Shown piece after piece: positions 24,450 to 35,578 of a stretch of DNA of 64,000 bases. Within the stretch, counting starts at the first letter, position 1, and each line of letters opens with the position of its first letter. The notes beneath the pieces are model-generated. The model was not told the origin of the DNA and searched no databases. It saw only the letters and a list, made by a program, of their open reading frames with translations. A program made the translations under genes and the position numbers. The DNA is from Sabellastarte sp. h YS-2021 (Eukaryota > Annelida > Polychaeta > Sabellida > Sabellidae): assembly GCA_964017235.1 (NCBI GenBank), contig OZ024935.1:9238001-9302000 (forward strand), given 5' to 3'.

Positions 24450-24905
24450 GCGCTGGTATGCTTCTGTGACAATGAAACCTTGTTGCGTGTTTGATGCCTT
24501 TTATACTCCAATTTCTGCAGTTCTGGTCATGTGATGGGATCCAAATATTTACTGGTGACCTAGTTTTATATTTGTTGATTGGTCGACACTTGGTCCTCTT
24601 TTTCCCCAAAAATTGCTTATGGGTTTTCACAGTGAAAAATAACATCTTGTGATTGGATCCAAATAGTTTGTAAACTTTTTAAAAAATGCCCTGGTGAAAC
24701 ATGGCCAGAATTTGTTTATTATGTAACAAAATAAACCATTTTTAAGGTTTCTCAGTTACTTGTAGCATACACATGCACCTTCACTATCTGTTATCTTCAA
24801 AACTATCATCACTTGCTATGTTTCTTCGTCATTCTTGACATAATTTTTACCTCACATCATGTTGGGAATGGACTGCAAATGAAAAGTTCTTAAGTTGCAA
24901 AAGAC
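24450..24905 (+). repeat. Internal direct repeat, second copy (Harbinger A)
   Basis: Same landmarks as 23690-24185 with moderate divergence and length differences: CCTTTTATACTCCAATTTC, GATGGGATCCAAATATTTAC, ATTGGTCGACACTTGG and AATGGACTGCAAATGA. Confidence 0.75.
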
Positions 24906-25638
24906 AGGCCGACTACATGATAGGACAAGCCTGGAAGTGATAAGGACAGGCCTGAAAGGGTAACAGACAGGCCTGGAAGTGATACAGACAAGACAAGAAC
25001 AAGAGTTGGGAAGGGTCAGGGAAATATCAAACATGTTTGATATTTCACCAACTCTCCCCGACAGGCCGGGAACTTACAACCAACCCTAAACGACCATGTA
25101 AACATTCGTCCTGACCCTCCAAAAATGCTTACTTACCGGCCTGTCGGTTCCAGTGGGAACACTGCATTAAAGTTGCTATAATAGACTTATTGTATGGAGT
25201 TTAAGGTTACCATAAAGTGGAAGTACGCTCCATCCTTTGTGCCATCCTCATACTAAATATTAGTGAAATTCATCAGGCAGTTTTGGAGTATTTTAATTTA
25301 TTTTGACAATATAAACTCTATAAACCCATTCGTATGTGTAAAATTTGATACTGTGACGTTACAATCCAGCCTACTATGGTTGCCAGGGACATGGTCTTCA
25401 CTTAATAATGCTTTGAAGGCCAAAAAATACTATAAACAGTCAAACAGAAAAGGGCCATTTTCTGTTTCAAATCCTGTCCCTTATACAGTTTTCCTAATTA
25501 TAATTAGTCATAAGGTAAAGGGTAAGAATACAGTATTTAAAATCACAAAACAGTAAAACAGTAAAACGGAAGTGGGTGCTTTACCGTTTTCTGTTTCTAT
25601 TTATACAAATGGGTAAACTAGTGAACGGTATGTACCTT

Positions 25639-27537
25639 CAGGGGGCATTCCGTTAATTTGGTATCCTATATATAAATAGAAAAAGGTCATAAGTGAAAAG
25701 TATACATTTCTGATTTCCTATTTGTTATTTGTCTCCTTATCTATTGTACTTAGGTCATTTCTTAAAATGATAAAACATGCAAACAAAAAATAAGATATGG
25801 GATAATGTTCAAGAAAAAACGTACAAATTCCCTTTATAGTTTGCCACACAGAACCAAAAATATTATTGAATTTCAGCTCATTTTTATTCTATTGGATCTA
25901 GGCAACTATTTTAGGAAAATGGAAACTACACAGTATTTCCTTTTTCCTTTTGAGTTTGCAAGGAATAAAAATAGGATTCACGAGGAACTAAATCAATAAG
26001 ACACCTAGGAATTTGATTGGATAATTGAGGTGTCAATCAAATTAGAGAAGCTACAGCTGGAGTGGGATGTTATTGGGGGGGATCCACGTGCTAGTCAGTA
26101 TTGGCACTTCAAAGACCTGTGACGTCACACTTTTGATGATGTCACAATACAGTGTACTTTGAACTATGCTTTGACATTTGTGCAATAGTACTTGTATTTT
26201 CAATATGATTATGTCTCAGAAAAACAATTGCATTCTAGTGAATATTAAATAAAATTTATCTAACTCTGAGTAATGATAGTTCATATTTTAATATGTGCAT
26301 ATTTATCTTATACAGCTATTGCAGTAAATCTCATTACTTTGTTTTCGTCAAAGGAAATAATCCATTTGTTTTATGTCACTGAATTTTATCATATCATAAA
26401 TACTTTTATTAAAATCTTAATATTTAATCATCCAAGGGCATCCACAGTGTAGCTATAAATCTTGAATACGGGACATAAAACCAGTGGCCTGTAGGTGATG
26501 GTATAACCATTGGCAAAGCCACAAATATCTATTGCCAGGAGTTTAAGGTCGCCATAAAGCTGATGTACTCTCCATTTTTGTACCATCCACTTACCAAATA
26601 TTAATAAAATTTATCAAGCAGTTTTGAAGAATAATTTATTTTGTTCCAAAGTAAATTTTTAAAAGAATTCATATTTTAATTTTGCACTGTGACGTCACAA
26701 TCAAGACCACTGGGATTATCAGGGAAATGACCTTCACATAATTGGATGTAGCAAAGTATGAAGGCCTAAAATATGTCATAAACAGTCAAAAAAGGAAATT
26801 GGCCATTTTCAGGTATAATAGATATTGTTAGGGGCTTGTGGTCACTATAAAATAATGTTCTCCTAAAACCTTCAGATATTCACTTACCAACTGTGTAGTG
26901 ACCCTATCATATGGTATTGGAATGGTATGTGTTATTTTGATCATATAAAAATTATAATTCCCAAGTCACTCTACCAATCCTTCATTGTGACATCACTAGC
27001 ATGTATGACATCACAGGCCTTTGAAGTGACAGGGGAGGGGGAGGACGTGGGGCTAATTGGTGAACTTTTTGGCCCCCAGAAGCCCCACCCACAGAGACAA
27101 AGAAAGTCGCCAATCAAAGGGAGTCATTAATTAGTAAAAGTTTCAAGGTTTTCATTCATACATTTTAAACCTAAAGTACAGAAACTGTGTACTTTTCACT
27201 TATGTTTTTTTATTTTGAAATTAAACCTGTAAAAGCAAAATTGAAATGTTTTTCTTTATTATTTCTAAGAAAAAAAAACAAATGAGAAAAATATACAAAG
27301 GCTTTTAACAAAACAGAAAATGGACCTTTGCCCTTATTTCATTGATACAAAAACTTAAACTTAAAAAACACAGAAAACCAATTTCCAGAAGATAACCATA
27401 GAGACCAATAATGAGAAACAGCTGTTATTTACTTTTCCCTTTTGAATATTTGCAATACACAAAAAGGAAAACGGTCACTTTCTGTTTTTCTTTTTCCGTT
27501 TTATAAATGGGAAAACAAATTAACGGAATGCCCCCTG
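25639..27537. mobile_element. Inverted-repeat (fold-back) element 2
   Basis: 1.9 kb element bounded by CAGGGGGCATTCCGTTAATTT at 25639 and its inverted copy ending at 27537. The two halves are mirrored further in: the left half has CACGTGCTAG and CAAAGACCTGTGACGTCAC (26085-26128), and the right half has the inverted equivalents (26990-27050). Part of it (26550-26820) is a direct repeat of 25196-25470 in element 1. It has no coding capacity, and no target-site duplication was found. The terminus CAGGGG would suit hAT-type ends, but the missing 8-bp duplication leaves this open. Confidence 0.6.
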
Positions 27538-27540
27538 ATT

Positions 27541-27607
27541 AATTAGGGGAGTAGTATGCAAGTAAAACAGTATTGAACCATGAAGAGAGCCCTGAGGCAC
27601 CTCCCCC

Positions 27608-27638
<31 letters not shown>

Positions 27639-27789
27639 AAAGCTTCTTGGAATCAGATAGAATAAAGCCAATCTTGACACGCTGCAAGCAACCAGAGAGG
27701 CAAGGCTTGAACCAATGCAAAACTACACAATTAACACCAAACCAAGAACTCAAACCATCTAGAAGCCTGGGGTCTACCTGTGGCTCCAT
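27541..27789 (-). mobile_element. LINE reverse-transcriptase fragment with poly-G run
   Basis: The minus-strand frame reads SSWFGVNCVVLHWFKPCLSG, then QRVKIGFILSD, then EVPQGSLHGSILFYLHTTPL. This is the RT block (SWFKSYLS...RVQIG...GVPQGSVLGPILF) of CR1/L2-type LINEs. A homopolymer tract (27603-27641) interrupts it just before the PQGS motif. It is truncated at the boundary with fold-back element 2. Confidence 0.8.
27603..27641 (+). repeat. C26-A13 homopolymer junction
   Basis: 26 consecutive C followed directly by 13 A; the minus strand is T13 then G26. It lies within a LINE RT remnant, so it arose after the fragment lost function. Confidence 0.95.
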
Positions 27790-28550
27790 TCCTCACCAAC
27801 AGATGATTTAGCTTGCTACTGTGAATCCACAATTGTATTTTTTGTGATTTTTCTGTAATACCTTCCTGCATTTGTCAAAAAATCATTCGATCAAGGTTGT
27901 ATTTTCAAATAAGGTAATGTCCTTCCAGGACTGATCCACATCAAAGTTAATCTGGATTTGGAGCAATGGTCCTTATCTGGATCTGGATTAATATCTAGAA
28001 TTGTTTTTTCATCACCACCATGGACAGAGACAGCTTGTGTACAAATGTTTTATTTTCATTTTAAACGTTTATGTTCCAATATATCAATCTATTGTATGAT
28101 GAAAGTTTCATCAAACAAAATGAGGAAAAGTTCCGCAAAAATATTTTACAAATCATATCTATTATTGTTCTAGAAATGATAGTTCTTTTCAAAATTTGCA
28201 AAAATGTTGGCACTTGTGTATATGTAGATTACCCTTTTGCATCTATATATAAGATGCTATAAGTTATCCAGTGCATTTCAGCTGATAGTAAAATATACTT
28301 ATATACAAATGATATACATGTATGTATATATATTTTTGTCATCCATATCAACAACATAATCATTTAAAATTATCTGGAAAGCCGGTATACCATATGTAAT
28401 CACTTGTGTTAGATTGGCTTAAACATTTAATGGCCAAGTAGTCTTCCTGGATGCATGTGAATTAATTCAAAATTGACACGTTGATGTTCAGTTTTAAAAT
28501 GCACTCATATAGTTCATAAAGTAATATGGAATCTACAAAGTTCTGGTTTA
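27790..28550. other. AT-rich sequence without recognised gene
   Basis: Open frames at 27958-28262 are short and without motifs. TATATACA-type dinucleotide tracts occur near 28300-28330. Confidence 0.4.
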
Positions 28551-28791
28551 TTTTTATTTATTTATTTATTTGGGGTTTTACGTCGCTTTCAACACTGTAC
28601 AGGTCATATCACAATGGGTAGTTGGAAGGGCAGAGGAAACCAGTTTTTACAGTTTGTTAGGGTTCTGTACTGCAAACTGCCAACCAACGGCAAGCAACTA
28701 CCGACTTTCCCACTTGAGGCCATGTCGGGAATCGAACCCCGGCCTCAGAGGTGGGAGGTGAGAGTGTTACCACTCTGTCATCATGGCCCCC
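28551..28791 (-). repeat. tRNA-Gly(CCC)-derived SINE
   Basis: Full-length minus-strand copy: ATTTATTTATTTGG tail complement, TTTTACGTCGCTTTCAACAC core, GGTGGGAGGTGAGAGTG head complement, ending GGGGCC on the minus strand. A 13-bp target-site duplication, AAGTTCTGGTTTA, lies at 28538-28550 and 28792-28804. Confidence 0.9.
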
Positions 28792-28859
28792 AAGTTCTGG
28801 TTTAAGATCAATCATCAGAATTTGACCTGAATAATGATTTGCCACTAGAAATTTGTACG

Positions 28860-28945
28860 CTACTACATTTTTGTGTTTTTCAAAAGGCGCCTTAAAACTA
28901 ATTTGTTTCAGAAGTCTTTCCCTCCCTACTGAACATTGATGGTCG
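28860..28945 (+). mobile_element. Short LINE 3' coding remnant
   Basis: Reads VFFKRRLKTNLFQKSFPPY then stop, matching the extreme C-terminus of CR1/L2-type LINE ORFs (FKKRLKTHLF...). Too short to classify further. Confidence 0.4.
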
Positions 28946-29112
28946 CCCTTGGTGATGACCCTATCATGTTTTTCAACCTCTGATTTCTGTATTGTGATTT
29001 GAATGGTGTGCTTTAGAATCTGCGAGTTCAGAAATTAAGCACATGGATACCTGATATCTGATACATTTAACATGTACATGCATCCTGACACAAAGTTGAT
29101 TTTAGGTACCAA

Positions 29113-29262
29113 TGGAACTTGAGTATTTATAAACAACAGATAATTTTGTACTTTCAAGGTAGTTCAATAATTTATTAATGCTTTTTTCTTTGATGCTGTG
29201 TTATAATAGATACTGTTTCAAACACCATAAATGGATTTTGTTGAAATTTTAAGAAAATCCTG
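29113..29262 (+). repeat. Local direct repeat, first copy
   Basis: GGAACTTGAGTATTTATAAA through TACTGTTTCAAACACC and on to AAATGGATTTTGTTGAAATT. It is nearly identical to 29742-29955 but lacks about 58 bp present in the second copy after AAACACC. Confidence 0.85.
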
Positions 29263-29741
29263 ACTTTCCTCTTGTGTGGCAATCCCCTCCTCCACCTGTT
29301 GTCTCATCAACTTAAGCCTGACAGGCCTGGGGTTCAAACTATTCAAAATTTGTGGGGGGTCTTTGGTTTACACTTCCTGACCTTAGCTTTCCTCCAGGGG
29401 CTAATTTTTACATTATATTTTATTGTTTTTTATATTTTTCACAGTAATTCTTAAACTCCAGTATTTGCATGTTTTTGAACTGTAATAGACTCTAATTTGA
29501 GACTGAAGTTCTACTATGTATTTACTTTTTGCATTCTAGTCATTGCTTATGAACTTTACAGAACTGTAATTTACTGACTAGAAAACTTAACTTGTATTTA
29601 CTTTAAATGATCTGTAATGATGTGTAACTTTTATCGACTTGTAAATAATTTTTTAGTATAATTATGTATATTATTTATATTATTAATAAATTTCCTAGTA
29701 CCCGCAACTGAGTGTCTTACTGTCTTAGGGAGTGGGGACTG

Positions 29742-29955
29742 TGGAACTTGAGTATTTATAAACAACAGATAATTTTGTACTTTCAAGGTAGTTCAATAAT
29801 TTATTAATGCTTTCTTCTTTGATGCTGTGTTATAATAGATACTGTTTCAAACACCTTACTGCCTCTGACAAATGAGATTATTTTGTCCATGCACAAAAAC
29901 GCCTCTAAAAATTATAAATGGATTTTGTTGAAATTGTAAGAAAATGCTGACAATG
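29742..29955 (+). repeat. Local direct repeat, second copy
   Basis: Second copy of 29113-29262 with an extra segment (TTACTGCCTCTGACAAATGA through CTCTAAAAATT) between the two halves. The 480 bp in between are not duplicated. Confidence 0.85.
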
Positions 29956-30369
29956 GAGCAAGTAATTTTAATTTGGTGGTGTTTCCGACCAAAGTCTGGA
30001 TCTAGGAAATTTTAAGGATTTTACTATTGTGAGATAAGATCAATTTTAGCATATATGTGTATGTAACTCCATTTTATATGGTCAGACTGGCAAAAATACA
30101 GGACAAGTTCTACAATTATGTCTATAATATACCTTAGTTTGATCTGGGTTCAAATAAAGATTCTGGATACTGTGATCCAAAACAGGAGAAAGGCGGAATA
30201 GAAATATGTTGCCTGGCAGAGGTTTGTGTTGACCATCTGTATTTCTAGTGTATATAGAGTCACTGTATATTCTTGTGAGCCATCGTTTCAAATATAAACT
30301 GTGACCAGTCAACACACATATGGCGAATAGACTTTTGAGTGTCATGATAACATTTCTCTGTCACATTTA

Positions 30370-30525
30370 CATCCCACTTTGAGATAGGAGTTCGAATCCT
30401 GGCCAAATCTAAAAGCTGGTTGTTGTTTGCCATTGACCAACAGTTTATAGTACGAAACCGTGATTAGCTGTATGTGCTGCTGCTTTCTTCCCTTTTCTTG
30501 TCCTTCTAACTACCAACTGCAGAAT
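30370..30525 (+). repeat. Degraded tRNA-Gly-type SINE
   Basis: Remnant head (AGGAGTTCGAATCCTGGCC), then GCTGGTTGTTGTTTGCCATT, CAACAGTTTATAGTACG and CTTCTAACTACCAAC, in SINE order. Old; no duplication seen. Confidence 0.55.
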
Positions 30526-30964
30526 TTGTGTTCAATATGTTAATTTCCTTATTCACAGAAACTACTTGTTCTAAAGTCAAGTAGCATGAACTAAGCCTGA
30601 CTAGACCCTGACTGACTGATTATACAATCAAAATTTAGAAACAGCAACTACAAAACCTATTTATTCGAATTGGTACTCTGGAGTTTATCCTAACTGACCT
30701 TACAGACTCAATGGTCACTTGGCTGAGTTGGGGATCGGGGCTATAAACTTTGGGAAAATGAAGGGTCGTTTTCACCACCAAGAAAGAATGTAATACACCC
30801 TGGCTTGTCTGAAACAACCTTCTGACCTGAAGGAAGACCAGAAAGTTTACATCTAATTCGAACAGTTTGAATTTATTGTAGACCCATGTAAGTCACTCCC
30901 AAACTTTCTAGAGGTTTATCATCTGGTCCTGAGCTGATCCCAAACATTAAGATCATGTTTTATG

Positions 30965-31200
30965 TTTATTTGTTTATTTGGGGTTTTACGTCGCTTTCAA
31001 CACTGTACAGGTCATATCACGACGGGTAGTTGGAAGGGCAGAGGAAACCAGTACATATAGTTCGCTAGGGTTGTGTACTGTAAACTGCCGACCAACGGCA
31101 AGCAACTACCAGCTTTCCCACTTACGGCCATGATGGGGATCGAACCCCGGCCGCAGAGGTGGGAGGCGAGAGTGTTACCACTCTGCCACCGTGGCCCCCC
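30965..31200 (-). repeat. tRNA-Gly(CCC)-derived SINE, young copy
   Basis: Full-length copy very close to the family pattern; box A and box B complements are intact on the minus strand. A perfect 14-bp target-site duplication, GATCATGTTTTATG, lies at 30951-30964 and 31201-31214. Confidence 0.95.
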
Positions 31201-32430
31201 GATCATGTTTTATGAAAATCTCAAATAAAGGAGACTGACCTCCAACACACATGAATCTCAGACTTTTAAAGATTACAGTACTTGTACACAATTACCAAGA
31301 GAAGGGTTATGTATGACAGCTCTATTATGTCTCTGCAAATGAGGTAGAGGAGCATAAATAAAAACTCCTGGGTTCAAATGTAACTTTTAATAGACTAGCT
31401 TTCAGCCAGCATGATTATTTCATGGCAAAATTGGAGACAGAAGATATTTCATCATTCAGTAATTTTGTGAGAATGGAACCTGCAGAGTTACCCAAAGGGG
31501 CAGAATACAGAATAATAAGGTTCAAGGAACACATCAGGTGATGGTTGCAGACTTGCTACTGCCTGCACGCATGTTATGGCAACAGCTACTGCAACTGTAT
31601 GTTTGGATTCATGGCGGTCAGTGACACTATTAATCACATTATAATATGTTTGCAAACTAATAAATGAATAAAAGATCTGGGAAAGGCATTTTAGAAAACC
31701 ACAAAATAGAAGTGACTGAGAGTAGCTATTTGTCATGAAACAGTTGATAAAAATATTCGGGAAATGTGTCAAAGACAATCAGTACACAATGCACATGCAA
31801 AGGTGTATCTGTACTTCAGTTAAGCATAAATATGTTTCAATTTGCATAATATAAATATTTCAGTTTGCATAATACATAAATAATGAGGCCAAATTTAAAT
31901 TTGCATAGCCATTTCTTAGACCCTTTCAGAAAAAAAAACTTGATTGCTATTGTCTATTAACTTTCGCATAGAAAACGATGTGTGCCCACATTAATTTGTA
32001 TCACTCTCATTCACCAGTTTTTAAGTCTACTTTTGCGACAGACCACTGACTTGACTCAGTCGATTGACTCTGGATGTGCTTAATATGCCATGCTACTTTG
32101 GTCCCAAGGACTCTCAATGTCAAAGTGATTTCGTACAGTTGGTTTTCTTATATTTTGCTGTGCATCTACAGAATATATTGCCTGGCATTCTATACAATTT
32201 TTTCGAATTATTTTTCATGACTATTTGGACCCAGTGATTTGACTTTTTCCACAATTTTTGCTTTTTGGAGCAAATTGTATTACACTGAATGAGAACATCC
32301 CTTTCTAGCTTTGCAATTAGACCTTTCGACCATTAGGAAGCACAACTTTCCATATAACAATTTAATCTAATTTAATGTGGATTTTTATAGTGCTTCATAT
32401 AGCGCATTTTATCTGACCAATTGTTGTTTA
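31201..32430. other. AT-rich sequence without recognised gene
   Basis: No supported features. 'CAGTTTGCATAAT(A)' words recur near 31838-31905. The end of this stretch may belong to the 5' part of the following DIRS-like copy. Confidence 0.4.
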
Positions 32431-34945
32431 CAGAGTGGGTGGTTGGCTTTGGGCGAACCATGAGGGATGAAGCAAATCCTGAAATTAGCCAACACATGCT
32501 TGAGTATGATTTCCCTCATGGATGATGCAAATGATTTTTTTGTTGATTTCGGCCAAAGCCATCAAGGAGAGATAAAATCACGTTCTGACACTTTGGCTAT
32601 TGGCAGAATTCGAAGAGCAAATGCACAAAAGCATGTGACTGTTGCACAGACAAACTCTTCTCAAAATTCATCCAATGGCAGGAAATATTGCATGACAAAT
32701 AAGTCTGTGCCTTGAACATATTTTAACCAAGGTACATGTGTACAACAGAAATCCCATAAGACCAGGGATGTTCTTTACAAGCACACTTGTGCTTCATGTT
32801 TTGCATCAGCAGGCAAAACTTTTCATCATATGGAAGTTGACTGTAAGAACAAAAATAAAGGTCATTCAAAAATCGACTGAGTATGAGTGACCACACATGG
32901 GTGTTCACCCATAGAACTAGATCCATTGTAAATAGTACAATTGATGTACAAAGACTTCATAATGAAATCGCAACCACACAAGATCAGTGGTTAAAATGGT
33001 TTATGGTTAACAAATCTGTGAATACTTCAGTCCACCATAGGTCATATGCTGAAGTACCATTAACTTTCAAGAAAAAATGACAAAGACAATGCTTAGCGCA
33101 GGAGTATATAAACATAATAGATTTAGTAGTGCTGATCAATGTACTCATCCCAAATTCATCCAACCAGAATGTGTTCCTGTTAAACGCTTGAGTAGTAATG
33201 GCAAGCAGTCTCACGTTGAATGCAATGAAGTTTCCAAAGGAAAATCTGTGAAACAAGAATGTACTGAATAATAAGCTTCACATTTTACAGTTACTTTTAG
33301 ATGATGAACATGAAGGTTCTAAAGATGGCTCACATTTTACTGATGCATTGGAAGGCAATAAAAACTAAACTGGGCAAATATTGGGTTCAGAGCCAGGTAG
33401 TATTGCTGACAGTTATGTGCACATTTTTAACCTTCCAAAGGCAATAAAAACAAAAATGGGAATAAATTGGGTTTGCACACATGTCAAACCGATCTTTCTG
33501 ACAGTTTTCAGCAAGATAAGCATATTTTTGAAAATTTCAGGGGCAATAAAAACTGAAATGGGGCAAAAAACTATCCCTCTTGGTTATAAAAATTATACAA
33601 TAGTTCATTTGGGAATAATAAATATTGTGGTGGCTTTAAAGATTTGGGGTAATATTTGGAAAGATAAAGTTATAGAGATATAATGTGATAACGTGGCTCT
33701 AGTTGAAGTTTTAAGGTCAGAGAAGGCCAGAGATCCTATACTGGCTACTTGTGCTAGGAACGTTTGGCTTTTGACTTCATTATTTAACATACATCTAACT
33801 ATTAATCATATCCCTGGAATATGCAATGAAACTGCAGACTTACTATCCAGTTGGCATGGTACTGAAGTTCAGTTTCAAAAATTGTCAAAATTAGTTCCAA
33901 ATTATCAAAGGATTTTAACCCACTTAGATCACACACATTTGAAGGAGAATGTCTAACATGTATATTTTATTTGCAGATGTAGTGCAACACACTTCCAGCT
34001 TTGCAACTTTGGCCATTCATAGGCTTACACAGGGCTTTCGGCGGGCTACATGGGCATTAGCGGATGTTCTCTTAGTTCATAGCTTTCCTTGAAACAGAGA
34101 ATCTCACACTTTTTTAGGTGAACACCGTTACTTTGCTTTTGTTCATGGAGTTATGTTATCAAAGTGGCTTATCACAAGCTAGCATCTCCAATCATATGTC
34201 AGCTATTAGGACAATGTTCATAGTTTATGATTTGAACACAGTACCTCTGAAAGATGAGCGTTATCTCTGTACATAAAGTCTTTAAAGATTAATGCAAAGT
34301 TCACACCAAAGTTTTCCAAACTCATCTCTGCTGAGATTCTCCAGCAAAGCGTTGAAATTTGCAACACATTGCCAGACCCTGTAGCTACAAAGCATTGTAT
34401 CTCTTTTATTTCTTTTGTTTCATGAGGTTATCCAATGTCTTGCCACATTCCTCTAGTCAGTTTGATATCACAAGGTATTTAACTAGAGATGATATTTTTG
34501 TTGACCAGCAAATATGTACTGTGTTGAATGGTCTAAAACCATGCAGGGTCGTAGAGAAACTACCACTACATGTATACCAGCTTTAGGTTCATCTATTTTG
34601 TGTCCTGTCACAGCTTTGCAGAGCATGTTCACTTTGATTCCTCTTCTAAAAATTCACCATTATTTTCAGTGCATAGGCAAGGGGTTTTGGTCCCGCTTGC
34701 AGATTCAGCAGCCAAAAAGCACTTGAAGTCTGTGTCTTCCTTGCTAAATATATCCCCGCATTTGTCTTTTCATAGTTTTAGGAGATCTGCTACAACCTGG
34801 GCTTTTCATAATGGTGTGTCACTGCAGGAAATTATGAAGCATGGTACTTGGTCATCAGATGCAGTGTGGAGATACATTAAGTCTGTACCTTCTTCTTCTT
34901 CACAGGGTTCAAGTGCTTTCCAGCACCATCTTTTCCTTTAGTTTG
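32431..34945 (+). mobile_element. DIRS-like retrotransposon, copy 4
   Basis: Fossil copy. Gag remnants (32440-32875) end in a zinc cluster (YFNQGTCVQQ, then HTCASC, then HMEVDC). RNase H remnants (33560-33960) read VALKIWGNIWKDK, then ATCARNVW and INHIPG. The tyrosine recombinase region (34000-34941) is the best preserved of the window: its C-terminal open part (34570-34941) holds LSFHSFRRSATTWAFHNG and IMKHGTWSSDAVWRYI, covering the H-x-x-R box and the His/Tyr end of the catalytic domain. Most of the RT is missing. Several breaks. Confidence 0.8.
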
Positions 34946-35578
34946 CCATTGGACAGTCTCTGTTATTGCATATTTTATATTACTTCTCTATAGTTGTTAT
35001 ACAATACAATTTCATACTAAGCCATGAATTTATGCTGTTTCAATTTCAAGTAAACTACTACGATTGCAAATGGCTTCTCTGTCACCTATGAATTGGGCAG
35101 TACAGTATTGTAAAAAAAATTAACAGTAATTACTCCTTCAGGCTAGCAACATTAGTTGTACACACCCGACATTTGCCTGGGTTTTGATAGGAAATCTGGG
35201 GTTGTAACCTTTTCACAAATTGGGATGGATTATGTTTACATAATGCTTGTTTTTGGAGTGACAGGGTTATGAAAATTATACATCATATACATATATAGTC
35301 ATCATGTCCTCATACATACTGGACATGCTTTGTTGTCAGGTCAACAGTTCTTCACCCCTTTGATTGGGTGTACCACTTAAAAAGTTTTTTCAAAAATTTC
35401 GGTTGTCGGGCTAGCAAAAAGTTTGCTCACTTGACCCCGCTTGGATCACTATTTGGATTTTTGGGGGATTCATAATAATTAATTAACATATTCATATTAC
35501 TACATGTTTGCTCTGCATATATGGTGGCAAAGATTTAGAGTACCGCCTCTTAAAATATCTTTCATATAGTAATAAATG
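34946..35578. other. Sequence between DIRS copy 4 and gypsy copy
   Basis: AT-rich with no supported features; it may hold the unrecognised 3' end of DIRS copy 4. Confidence 0.35.

Larger units (their letters stand above)
23065..25166. mobile_element. Non-autonomous PIF/Harbinger element A
   Basis: 2.1 kb element with imperfect terminal inverted repeats (TGGTGTGTTTCCACTGGAACC at the left; the right end reads TGCAGTGTTCCCACTGGAACC on the minus strand). The 3-bp target-site duplication is TTA (23062-23064 and 25167-25169), diagnostic for PIF/Harbinger. No open frame resembling a transposase or MADF protein is present. The ends carry clusters of ACAGACAGGCCTG/ACAAGCCTGG words (23280-23390 and 24900-24990), like those of the element at 51 kb. 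The interior contains two direct copies of a 0.45 kb module and one short inverted copy. Confidence 0.85.
21186..25638. mobile_element. Inverted-repeat (fold-back) element 1, interrupted by a Harbinger element
   Basis: Long terminal inverted repeats of about 93 bp (21186-21278 and 25546-25638) start AAGGTACATACCGTTCAC and include CCCATTTATA, AACAGAAAACGG and repeated TTTTACTG words; they differ at only a few positions. Inside, a CACGTGCTGG / GATGTCACTAATC segment (21478-21555) and a block at 25196-25470 recur in the neighbouring element 2. There is no transposase. It contains two old SINE pieces and the Harbinger element at 23065-25166. Superfamily unknown; the right end abuts element 2 directly. 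Confidence 0.6.

Noticed and set aside
30655-30860. Old Harbinger A-like MITE (CTAACTGACCTTACAGACTC resembles the A left end)
   Set aside because: Similarity is limited to a few words; no paired end or TTA duplication was found.
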